Shown: in pieces, positions 21,092 to 29,418 of the stretch
Layout of the letters: every line of letters begins with the position of its first letter
Numbering within the stretch: position 1 is the first letter of the stretch
Source: Chara braunii
Lineage: Eukaryota; Streptophyta; Charophyceae; Charales; Characeae
Assembly: GCA_003427395.1 (NCBI GenBank)
Contig: BFEA01000086.1
Coordinates: 162,701-202,141 of the forward strand
Length of the DNA: 39,441 bases
Reading direction: 5' to 3'
Notes under the pieces: model-generated
The model's input: the letters and a program-made list of their open reading frames with translations, nothing else
What the model was told of the DNA's origin: nothing
The model's database searches: none
Program-made: the position numbers and the translations under genes

Positions 21092-21322
21092 ATGGAAAAC
21101 AGAGACAGGGTGAGGATGACCTACGCCCTCCATCTGGACAAGAGGGGTGACTGGGAGGAGAAAGCAGTTGAGAGAATCCCGTACATCTTGGGGCTGATGA
21201 GAAGGAGGGTGCTCGAAATAGTTAAAGATCAGAAGATTGCGGCATATACTGTTTACTTTTATGGGTCGGATGGGCGATTGCACAGCACCTTCTCATCAGT
21301 AGAAACGGTGGACAAGGCATGA
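21092..21322 (+). CDS. small hypothetical protein
   Basis: A 76-residue frame starting at the ATG of 21092 (MENRDRV...), downstream of a leader ending TATAAGAGGGG. It contains a basic, amphipathic-looking helix (LGLMRRRVLEIVKDQKIAA) followed by YTVYFYGSDGRL, a strand-turn pattern. No known family is recognised and no export or membrane signal is seen. Plus strand like its neighbours at 18695 and 22336, so the three may belong to one inserted element. Short frames of this size can occur by chance. Confidence 0.3.
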   Translation: MENRDRVRMTYALHLDKRGDWEEKAVERIPYILGLMRRRVLEIVKDQKIAAYTVYFYGSDGRLHSTFSSVETVDKA

Positions 21323-22335
21323 GAGGTTATTAGCCACCAACGGTAAGGGTAAGAAGAGGAAAAGGTTACAGACAGTACAGTGTCATATATAGCTGAGGGT
21401 GTTCTGGGGAGGCTAGGGCACGTGGCAACTCTGAGAACCAGCTATCCAACTAAATGCCCAATAAGTATCCAAGCACAGTTTCTGTTAGACAATCAAGCAC
21501 TCAAGAGTCAAAGTATTTAATCAGGGGTCTAAACGTCAATCGGATGTGAGGCAATAATTCAAAATCCAATTGTTGAAATATTCCAGATTTTCCGTCAAGA
21601 GATCAGTCAGGGCTCAAGTATTACTATTCACACTGAGATCTGCAGTTCCCTCGACCTTTTGAGCTCAAGAAAAACTAGCATTTGGAGATCCGTAATCCGA
21701 TCAGCAGTTAACCAGTGTCTAGTCCAGACTCAGACAACTAGAAACCAGACTCAGGCAACTGGAAACCAGACTTGGACAACTCTCCACAGACTCAAGCGGG
21801 AATCTGACAGGTTGACAGACAGACTCATTGAGCTCAGTATAGATTCAGTGAATAGGCTCAAGATAACTAGTGTTATGGTGACTCAACATCCCACGGTTCA
21901 ATCATAACTTAATCGGAGTTTTAATCGACATTCAACAGTCCCAGAACAACATCCAGAGCTGCACGCAGAACAGTATGCAGAACAGTGCGCAAAATAGTAC
22001 GCAGAATAGTATGCAGAAATACTCTGAGCGGTACTCAGAACAGTGCCCAGAACAGTACTCTGAACAGTATTCAGTTGCGGTTCAATCGCTACACAATCAG
22101 TATTTAACTGTTGTTGAGTCGCTACTCAATCAACGTTAAACCTCAATCTAGTCAGTACTCAAACAACATTCAAACATTCATTAAAAGCACCCAAGCCGAT
22201 TCTGGGTTTGTCAGCTTTGCAATGGTCTCTGTCCATTCAGCGGACAATAGTTGACTCGACCCGTGGCTGACACCCCTCAGTTGGAATCAACTATCTCCCA
22301 GTTAACTATCAGAGAGTAACTGTTTATCTGTTTAC
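21323..22335. other. gene-poor stretch with 12-bp repeat
   Basis: Contains repeated ACTCAGA/CAACTAGAAACCAGACTCAG phrases near 21725-21790 and a degenerate 12-base repeat around CAGAACAGTATG at 21965-22070. A frame at 21659-21907 is rich in T, Q and R because of these repeats and is not called. The last 100 bases lead into the ORF at 22336. Confidence 0.35.
21965..22070. repeat. degenerate 12-bp tandem repeat
   Basis: Successive variants of CAGAACAGTATG (CAGAACAGTGCG, CAAAATAGTACG, CAGAATAGTATG and looser copies) over about 100 bases. Confidence 0.65.
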
Positions 22336-22836
22336 ATGAGAGAGATCAAACCCATCATAGTGGACCAGTCGGTCCTTGACAGTCACAATCTGATCGCTGC
22401 CAGGAAGAGCATCCCCTACAAGTATGTCAAGATTGATGGATTCAAGCGTGAAGATCTTTCTATCTTCGTCGTTCTCACTGAGTTCGCTGAGGGTACAGTC
22501 AACGATCTGCAGATCTTCCTGAAAAAGGGGAACGAGGCACATCCTCATTTTGATGCAGTGTGGACCGCAGCAGCAGGGTTTGTGCAATGGAAAGCTGAGA
22601 GGCTCCAGGGGAGCACAAAGCTAGTTTACAACTTTAGTCCTAAGCTTTTCACTGACTACCCCAAACCTCCGGTCCCCTACTACTTTACTGATGGCTCTTA
22701 TTGGGGTGGACTGGTGGACTTAGCCAAGAGATACATATCGCCAACAGAGATCGACTATGAGGCAGTGACAGAACCCTCCGAGTTTCTACATCTTAGGCGG
22801 GGCATTTTCTCTCAGCCATATCTCCCCACTCTATGA
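22336..22836 (+). CDS. hypothetical protein, 166 residues, intact
   Basis: The best intact non-transposase reading frame of the window: ATG at 22336, stop at 22834-22836, with ordinary globular composition. It has hydrophobic blocks KPIIVDQSVL, DLSIFVVLTEFAEGTV and FDAVWTAAAGFVQW, and a C-terminal half rich in aromatic residues and proline (FSPKLFTDYPKPPVPYYF). No signal peptide or membrane helix is evident and I recognise no catalytic motif or family. It lies within the block inserted between protease and pol of the Ty3 element, on the opposite strand. It could be an accessory ORF of an unknown mobile element, a captured host fragment or a single exon. No splice pattern could be confirmed. 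Confidence 0.5.
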   Translation: MREIKPIIVDQSVLDSHNLIAARKSIPYKYVKIDGFKREDLSIFVVLTEFAEGTVNDLQIFLKKGNEAHPHFDAVWTAAAGFVQWKAERLQGSTKLVYNFSPKLFTDYPKPPVPYYFTDGSYWGGLVDLAKRYISPTEIDYEAVTEPSEFLHLRRGIFSQPYLPTL

Positions 22837-23379
22837 GAGGAATTTTGTGTCATGCTTGACTTTCGTACCATGCGACTTCGATGAAAATGTTTGGAACTAG
22901 CAGGCTACACATGACTTTACATTCAGAGACCACAACCTCAGAGAGTACGGAGACATGGCAAGAAGCCCAAACGACAGACAACAAAATGAGAGGTTGCGTG
23001 TGAAGCTTAGAGGGATGAGTGAGGACTCCTGATTGGTGCTGGCCATGCTCTCTTCCATATGTATTTCCTGAGATTATTATGAGTTCTGATTCTTCCTTCA
23101 TTCATTTGACTCTGTCATTGCTCGAGTCAGTCGGTTCTGCTTCTTGCATTGTTCTTGCTGGATGATTGTTTTCGTGGACGATTCTGTCACAGTTCTCAAA
23201 ATTAGATTGACATAATTGATGCAGGCATAGCACTCCATAATTTTGTGACTATTATTTGCACGATTCTCTACTGTTCCGAATCAAAATAAAAGATTTCTAA
23301 GACCGAGGGCCGGCGAAGACCGTAATTGAAGGATCTCGCTCGAAGCCTGACGCACACTTCAGGAAGGGATTTGCATCAT
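22837..23379. other. gene-free stretch, right edge of nested block
   Basis: AATAAAAG near 23285 could serve as a polyadenylation signal for the plus-strand ORF upstream. No other feature is seen. The boundary with the minus-strand protease lies somewhere in 23290-23400. Confidence 0.35.
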
Positions 23380-23900
23380 TTAATTTATTTTATTTATTGC
23401 AATCAACACCAAGATCCTGCATGACAGCCTGTTGGCTTTCCGACCGCCTGAAGTGGCCGAAAAAGTGCGATAGAGTACACACATGGTCAGCCTCATTGGT
23501 ATCGTTTTGGCCTTAGGATGGGCCGAGGTAAGCACCATCTTAGAGCTGTCAAAATGCATTTGTGCCCCTACCACCGCTTGCCACGGGATTCTTAGGAGCA
23601 CATCATATGCCTATACATCCAATACAATTGCATCATATAGGCAATGCACCTGCCTGACTTTTATAGGAACATCCATAATTTGTCCTTTACAATGAATGTC
23701 GTCCTCTGTGGCTAATACATACAACTTGTCGGGTGAAAGGGGCTGAACCTATTTTCCCCGCCCCAAACGCTTCGTCAGACCCTAAGAGATAGCTATTGCC
23801 GACGATCCGGATTCCAGGATGGCGGCCGAGGGGATTCCCCAGACCTCGCAATCACATTCGACGCTCTTTCAGATAATTGGATAAGCCCTAAGAAACACCT
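23380..23900 (-). pseudogene. Ty3/gypsy aspartic protease
   Basis: Minus-strand frame reading ILESGSSAIAIS at the active-site position, then VQPLSPDKLYVLATEDD, GQIMDVPIKV, CLYDAIVLDV and YDVLLRIPWQA, the pattern of a retropepsin with its closing I/L-hydrophobic-G/R-x-P block. The active-site triplet expected as D-S/T-G reads E-S-G, so the catalytic aspartate is replaced. In-frame TAG stops fall after AIS, after GRGK and after LDV. The domain would cut the gag-pol polyprotein. It lies downstream of gag in the same strand and order as in Ty3 elements; the rest of pol resumes at 17.5 kb. Confidence 0.75.
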
Positions 23901-24445
23901 CGGGTTTCTTCGACGGTGGGTCCACTTCATGGATTGTGCCGACCCGGTTGGCCTCGTGGTTTTTCGAGGTTGATGGTTGAGCCACGATGGCCGCCGATGG
24001 ATCGTTGATCGTCATTGTTTTACCCCTTTTGGCCTTCCTCGAACCAGCATCGGTTCTTCAGGCATCTCTCAATCAGTTCTCGTTAGCAGCCTCTGAAATG
24101 GTCAGGGGTTAGGGAATACGTACTAGTATCCGCAGGTCCAGAGCTTCAAGGCATCTAGTATATCGATTTGGTCGTCCTTGTACTCGGGACTCGGTATCGT
24201 GGGGTCTTCGAATCCGAGTCTCCACGGTCCCAAGTCGCTTTCGTTGGTAAAACGCGGGGTATGACGGATTACGCCAATGGTCTCGGGTTCGAGCATCACG
24301 ACCGCCAGATATTCATCGATCCCAATTTTTTCTGCGGCCATCGGGGCCTCGATAAATGTGGTCCCCGCTTTCGTAACTGCCGCCACCCGCCCTTATCCTA
24401 TAGCGGTTGGAGCTGCGAACGGGATCTAGGACGGATTGGCAATCC
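23901..24445 (-). pseudogene. gag-protease spacer, decayed
   Basis: Minus-strand sequence between the gag zinc-knuckle remnant and protease. An 87-residue frame at 24386-24123 (VVMLEPETIGVIRHTPRF, ESDLGPWRLGFEDP) is protein-like but belongs to no domain I know. Several frames and stops follow towards 23900. Confidence 0.4.
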
Positions 24446-25443
24446 CTACCTGGGCCCGGGGCCAAGGAAAGTCCTCGCCCAAGTGGCTAGGCTATTATAG
24501 CATCGCATAGGTTGAGTAGCTCCGGCCACAGTAGGTCGAGGCAGTGCAATCCCTGCAGTCGTGGCCACTGACTGTCTCTGGGCCACCGCCGCCCTCTGCC
24601 TCTGCAAGATTTGAACAAACTCTATTACAGGCGCCATAACCGGCACAAGTTGGGTGGCTATCTCTTTCATCGAGGGTTCATCTACGTCCCATCCTCCTTG
24701 CATCTGTATGGGGCGCCAGGAGGCCGAGGAAGAAGATGGGGCTCTTCGGTCCTGATTCTTCTTGGTCGGTTTTAATCTGAAGCAGTCTTCGAAAATCGGA
24801 GCTGTAGCGGTATAACCATAGCGCCGAACACCCGATGGGTCATCTTCGTCGGATTCTGAGTCCAAACCTACATCGTAGTTTTATTTTCTATACTTGATAC
24901 CATACTGAATTAGCTCGGTCAAGGTATGTTCAATTGAGTTGCATTTCTTACGAATCTATTTTCGCAGTCGGGAGTAAGATAATCCCCGGACAAATCGCTT
25001 TGCACCATCTTCTCATCAACCCCAGAGTGTTCAGCCAAGTAAGTGAAGCGCTCCACGTACCTAGCCAGAGTCTGACGGGGTTGTTGTCTATATTCCTTGA
25101 TTAGGCGTAAACACTTCCCCGGCGCGATGTGATCAAAGCGTTCGACAAATTTTCTTTGGAAGGTGGGTCAATTGGTATAGAGATTTTATCTATACCACTC
25201 AAACTCGGTCCCAACCAACCTTCCCAGAATTCGTTCTCGAAGCAACTGGTCCGTCCAACCTTGAGCCTTCATGGCCGCCAGCCCGGTGCGTCGGTCCGTT
25301 TCATATTTAGAAAGGATGGGAACTTCGCAGGGAGGAGGAACAAAATATAGGGGATAATCAGCCAATCCCGCATGATTATCCGCTCCTTGTCCAGGTCCCA
25401 CCATGGCGCGGGGTTGGTTTCGCCCTCGCCCCTTTGGTTGGTT
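24446..25443 (-). pseudogene. Ty3/gypsy gag (capsid and nucleocapsid part)
   Basis: The minus strand from 25443 reads PKGRGRNQPRAMVGPGQG, ILSKYETDRRTGLAAMKAQGW and ILGRLVGTEFEWYR. After stops near 25186 and 25170 it continues with FQRKFVERFDHIAPGKCLR, RQTLARYVERFTYLAEHSG and VDEKMVQSDLSGDYL. The block with FVERF, RQTLARYVERFxxLA and the following hydrophobic run is the signature of the Retrotrans_gag domain. After a frame change near 24940 the C-terminal part (24865-24446) has an acidic DSESDEDD stretch, a glutamine-rich helix and ends RCYNSLATWARTF, a ruined CCHC zinc knuckle with only its first cysteine kept. The N-terminal part continues at 26864-26900 beyond a transposon insertion. Confidence 0.75.
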
Positions 25444-25709
25444 GTGATTGGCAGTGTCGTCCCACGTACGTCGTACGGGGGGTCTCCGTACGGCCCGTGC
25501 GTACAGACGGACAAACGGGCGTACGGGCGTATGGACGACGGTCGTACAATGGTGATTTAGGGGCAAAACAAAATCAGCAAAAAAAAAAATATATATGGGG
25601 CTGTAGATCTCGAACTTTGAAAGTATTTTTTTAAAATAAAAAACAAAAAAAACGAAAAAAACAAAGGAAAAAAAAAAACTCGTAGCAAAAAACAACCGGC
25701 AGTTGCCCC

Positions 25710-25718
25710 ACATGTGTA

Positions 25719-25789
<71 letters not shown>

Positions 25790-25991
25790 AATCGCGGGGG
25801 GAAGGCAACCCCCCACCTCATATCAATCAATCAATGAATCAATCAATCAACAAATAAAAAAAATAAATTAAAAAAAAGTTTGCACGCATTTGTGTGTGTG
25901 TGTGTGTGTGTGTGTTTGTGTGCTTGTGTGTGTGTGTGTGTTTGTGTGCTTGTGTGTGTGTGTACTCGGGGGGGGAGGCGACCCCCCACCT
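25710..25991. repeat. GT microsatellites in a 173-bp tandem unit
   Basis: Two copies of a unit made of a (GT)n tract followed by a G-run and GGCAACCCCCCACCT or GGCGACCCCCCACCT. The CCCCCCACCT landmarks are at 25809-25818 and 25982-25991, 173 bases apart. AATC repeats lie between them at 25824-25850. The second copy runs straight into the gap, which probably contains further copies. Confidence 0.75.
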
Positions 25992-26702
25992 NNNNNNNNN
26001 NNNNNNNNNNNNNNNNNNNNNNNNNNNNNNNNNNNNNNNNNNNNNNNNNNNNNNNNNNNNNNNNNNNNNNNNNNNNNNNNNNNNNNNNNNNNNNNNNNNN
26101 NNNNNNNNNNNNNNNNNNNNNNNNNNNNNNNNNNNNNNNNNNNNNNNNNNNNNNNNNNNNNNNNNNNNNNNNNNNNNNNNNNNNNNNNNNNNNNNNNNNN
26201 NNNNNNNNNNNNNNNNNNNNNNNNNNNNNNNNNNNNNNNNNNNNNNNNNNNNNNNNNNNNNNNNNNNNNNNNNNNNNNNNNNNNNNNNNNNNNNNNNNNN
26301 NNNNNNNNNNNNNNNNNNNNNNNNNNNNNNNNNNNNNNNNNNNNNNNNNNNNNNNNNNNNNNNNNNNNNNNNNNNNNNNNNNNNNNNNNNNNNNNNNNNN
26401 NNNNNNNNNNNNNNNNNNNNNNNNNNNNNNNNNNNNNNNNNNNNNNNNNNNNNNNNNNNNNNNNNNNNNNNNNNNNNNNNNNNNNNNNNNNNNNNNNNNN
26501 NNNNNNNNNNNNNNNNNNNNNNNNNNNNNNNNNNNNNNNNNNNNNNNNNNNNNNNNNNNNNNNNNNNNNNNNNNNNNNNNNNNNNNNNNNNNNNNNNNNN
26601 NNNNNNNNNNNNNNNNNNNNNNNNNNNNNNNNNNNNNNNNNNNNNNNNNNNNNNNNNNNNNNNNNNNNNNNNNNNNNNNNNNNNNNNNNNNNNNNNNNNN
26701 NN
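25992..26702. other. assembly gap of 711 unknown bases
   Basis: Unknown bases inside hAT-like element 2, starting at the edge of a 173-bp tandem unit. Confidence 0.95.
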
Positions 26703-26863
26703 CCCCCAGCCCATCCACCCCCTCAACACCCCCCCGGAAGGCGACGTACAGAGGGCCCAAAGTCCGTACGTACGGGCCGTATAGGCGTTGGGGGCGCGTA
26801 CGTACGGTCGTACACGAGTACGAACAGCCCGTCCCTGTACAAGGTGACTACACTGGTGATTGG

Positions 26864-26998
26864 CGTTTGTCGGGCGGCGGTGCCTGGGCGCCAGCCTATC
26901 CGTAAGTAAAAAAAAAAACTTTAAGGTCTATATAAACAATAAGAGAGTTCAACAAAATGGACAGCCACCCCAAGCAGACCTCGGAGCCGAAACAAATC
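26864..26998 (-). pseudogene. Ty3 5' leader and N-terminal gag remnant
   Basis: On the minus strand, about 45 bases (26900-26864) read LTDRLAPRHRRPTNA and are continuous with gag on the far side of the hAT-like insertion. Upstream is an AT-rich leader with poly-T at about 26909-26918 and then the primer-binding site. The gag start codon is not clear. Confidence 0.45.
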
Positions 26999-27010
26999 AG
27001 CTCTATACCA
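26999..27010 (-). promoter_or_regulatory. primer-binding site, tRNA-iMet type
   Basis: On the minus strand this reads TGGTATAGAGCT. The common plant LTR-retrotransposon site complementary to initiator-methionine tRNA is TGGTATCAGAGC, so one C is missing. It sits directly beside the inner edge of the right-hand LTR-like repeat and upstream of gag, exactly where a primer site belongs. Confidence 0.65.
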
Positions 27011-28232
27011 ACCTCACGCCCCGTGTGGCGTCCCGTACGTTGAACGCCAATCAGAGTAGTTAGGGGCGTGGCCAAGGATTTTTGGTCGTGGGGGTTGTGT
27101 CACCCGGATGAAACGGGGGACTCTTGCTTCAGGCCGAGGTGCTTAGACAGGGGTTTGAGCTGTCGCCGGGGGCGAGTATCGGGAGAACAGTGCTCTATGG
27201 CATGATCATCATCAAAAGAAAAAAACGAGAAGAGAGGGGAGAAAAGAAAAGAAACCGACGGGGACAGGGTTCCGTTACTCGAGGTGCCGGGTTCGCACGA
27301 CTTTCGGGGGCGGAGGCCTCGGAATCGGGTTTCAGGATTCTGTATCCGATTCGTTGAGCCCGTGTGGGCGGTACGACATGGGGCTGCCCGGAGTCGGTCT
27401 GGTCGAGGGAATCAAGGTTCGAAAATTCGGCCGGGAGCGCGCCCGTGTTGCGGGAAAGTTCGGGGAATCAGGCGGCCCCTTCGTACACCAGGACTAATCG
27501 TCACCACGAGCATGAGTCTCCCTGACGACACCAATGACATTTAAATTGAGGCCGCCACGTTGCATGCGCAGCTGACCAGAGCAACACCGTGAGGTCGGTG
27601 TAGGGAAGGATTAAGGGAGGGGAAGAGAACCGCTCAGTCAGCACGAACCCTCTCCCTCCTATGTGGCACGCCCTGGTGGGATTGTAAAGATTGATGGTCT
27701 TAGTGCGCCGCAGTATGCTCCGCACGTCCGCATCGCAGTATATGTCATCGTCATCTGCGATCGGGAAGGGTGGAAGCGCGTTGCAACGTTCTGAGATCAA
27801 GTCCGAGTTTGGGCCACAGCCCGCACTCCCGTCCGTCGAGACGAGACCTGACTTCATGCAAAGACCAACGAACACCCCCGAGAGGAATGCGCCTAACTCT
27901 CTCTCTCTCTCTCTCTGTGGGCATCAACCTGAATGCGGTGTCGGGGATCCTAGAGTGGGCGTGAAGAGGTCAGCCACTTCGCAAGGGCACGAGCGACCGG
28001 TCTCTCCGAAATTATCCGTCTCCCCGGGGTTCCCCACCTGCGCACGATGAGAGAGAGAGAGATAGGAGAAGGAGGTTGGCGCATATCCCGCACACCCGCA
28101 CGAGTTTTAGGGGCAGAGGAAAGGAGGGAGGAACGACGCACTGATGCACTCATGCAAGCAATCGACACTCGGGAGTGTCTATCATCAGGCCGGGGGCGCA
28201 TACACACACGCCGACCTATAGGACCCTTCTCA
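27010..28232 (-). repeat. LTR-like repeat, right copy (proposed 5' LTR)
   Basis: Same-orientation partner of 420-1286. It carries an extra segment of about 330 bases at 27227-27555 that is absent from the left copy; the left copy may have lost it, or the right may have gained it. Its left edge (AACCTCACGCC) abuts the primer-binding site, and its right edge (CCTATAGG, then ACCCTTCTCA) abuts a truncated plus-strand Ty3 element. A CT-microsatellite lies at 27897-27915. Overlapping open frames are not conserved with the left copy as protein. Confidence 0.6.
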
Positions 28233-28333
28233 TTAATATTCTTGATGACCCATAACCAAAATTTCCCTATAGAAAGAATGAGCAAGGAAGAAAAAAAAAA
28301 GTTTTTCTCAAGAGTGATTTAGAAGATGGGACA

Positions 28334-28840
28334 ATGATTTCTGACGTAATTACTAAAATGGTGGAAGAGACTGAAGTGACTATGTCCTTCAAGGAAGCAA
28401 TGACTCTAGCACCCAAACTGAGAGAGGAACTGAAGAAGTTGATTGAGAAGAAGAAATTAGAAGTTCATTACTTGGGATCTGTTTTTCCCAGTCAGGTGAA
28501 CAGGTCACTGCCAGACTGCAAGATGAGATTTGCAACCATGGGATGTGGGCAGCTGACCAATCGTATGAATCAAGTGAAGATTCTAGCCTTAGTAGACTCT
28601 GGGGCAGAAATGATACTCATTTCACGAAGAACAATGGAGGCTTGTAATTTATCTATTGATAGACTTGCGAAAAATATACTGAGTAATATTGCAGGAGGAC
28701 TTTTTGTAGCAGGGTTTATTGATAACCTGCCTATCAGAGTTGGTACCATGAAAGTGGAGTTGCTGGGTTTTGTAGTGCCGGAACTAGACTATGACTATAT
28801 CATGGGAACTGCATTCTTGCATAGGATGAAGGCGGTCTAA
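28334..28840 (+). pseudogene. aspartic protease of second Ty3 element
   Basis: A 168-residue frame. After a helical, lysine-rich N-terminus and FATMGCGQ comes the retropepsin active site ILALVDSGAEMILIS with catalytic D88-S-G intact, and later LDYDYIMGTAFLHRM, equivalent to the I/L-G-xx-F/W-L closing block. Coding continues upstream in the same frame for a few codons and downstream past a single TAA at 28838, so both ends are artificial. It would process the element's polyprotein. Confidence 0.75.
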
Positions 28841-29418
28841 TTTTTCAGGCATGAGGGATCATCTTCGATCGGCCTACAAGATCCTGAGACTTCTCAGGAG
28901 CAGACCTTTATGGTCTGCACTAAAAGTGATTTTAAACATCAGTTGTCTGCTAATTCAATCAGAAGAGAAAAGTCTACTGAAAGGATTAGGAGACTACGAG
29001 AAGAAGGAAAACAAAAAGCAAAAGAAGAGATTTCAGTGGTTATCAATCAAGTTTCGAAAATGATAAAAACCCTTAGTAATCTTGAGGATGAAGATGGACA
29101 AATTGAAGCATTTAAGAAGACAGTAGAGACTGCTAAAGATGGAAAGATGAAACTAAAATTTGTGTCGACTCACAAGTTTGTAGGAAAATAGTCACTGGGT
29201 CAAAAATAAAATATAAGCCTAAGGGGCTGAAGAAAACCCCGACGGCAGTCTTAATGGAAAATGATTATGATGTGAAATTGAAAAATGAGAGGGAGATTAT
29301 TAAAACATTGAGAGGGTCTGCAAAGTTGGGGAATAGAGTCACCAAAGAGAGATTTGACATAATGAAGATAGACTCGGATCAGTTTATCCTGCCTAAAGAG
29401 AAATAATATATCTTCAAA
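28841..29418 (+). pseudogene. protease-RT spacer of second Ty3 element
   Basis: The protease frame continues to 29191 as a charged, coiled-coil-like stretch (RRLREEGKQKAKEE, QIEAFKKTVETAKDG). A frameshift near 29180 moves coding into the RT frame, which reads ENDYDVKLKNEREIIKTLRG and then meets one TAA at 29404 just before the segment called at 29419. Confidence 0.6.

Larger units (their letters stand above)
25452..26855. mobile_element. hAT-like element 2, inserted in gag
   Basis: The 8-base target GTGATTGG is present at 25444-25451 and again at 26856-26863. The element ends are inverted relatives: CAGTGTCGTCCC on the left and CAGTGTAGTCACC on the opposite strand at the right. Both ends are packed with CGTACG and GTACGG motifs, probable subterminal binding sites. 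Joining the flanks with one copy of the target restores a continuous minus-strand gag frame, which supports insertion. The interior holds GT microsatellites, a 173-bp tandem unit and an assembly gap, so a transposase can be neither shown nor excluded. Confidence 0.8.
420..28232 (-). mobile_element. composite Ty3/gypsy LTR retrotransposon, heavily nested
   Basis: Proposed single element read on the minus strand. Seen: direct repeats of matching orientation at both ends, a degenerate tRNA-iMet primer site just inside the right repeat, and then gag, protease, RT, RNase H and integrase, each once and in the order known for Ty3/gypsy elements. Inferred: the 28-kb span is a normal-sized element stretched by insertions at 25452-26855, about 17800-23380, about 5720-12346 and 2156-3852. 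Against it: the repeat ends do not show clean TG...CA termini, no 5-bp target duplication is visible, and the joins at 17800/23380 and 5720/12346 were not proven by alignment. All coding parts carry stops or frameshifts, so the copy is dead. Confidence 0.55.

Noticed and set aside
17800-23380. The nested block as a complete LTR retrotransposon
   Set aside because: No long direct repeats, primer site or pol domains were found at or inside its edges; a shared TCTCAAAATTA (18470, 23195) is too short.
25839-26909. Very long open frames on both strands across the second gap
   Set aside because: They consist mostly of unknown bases and GT-repeat translation.
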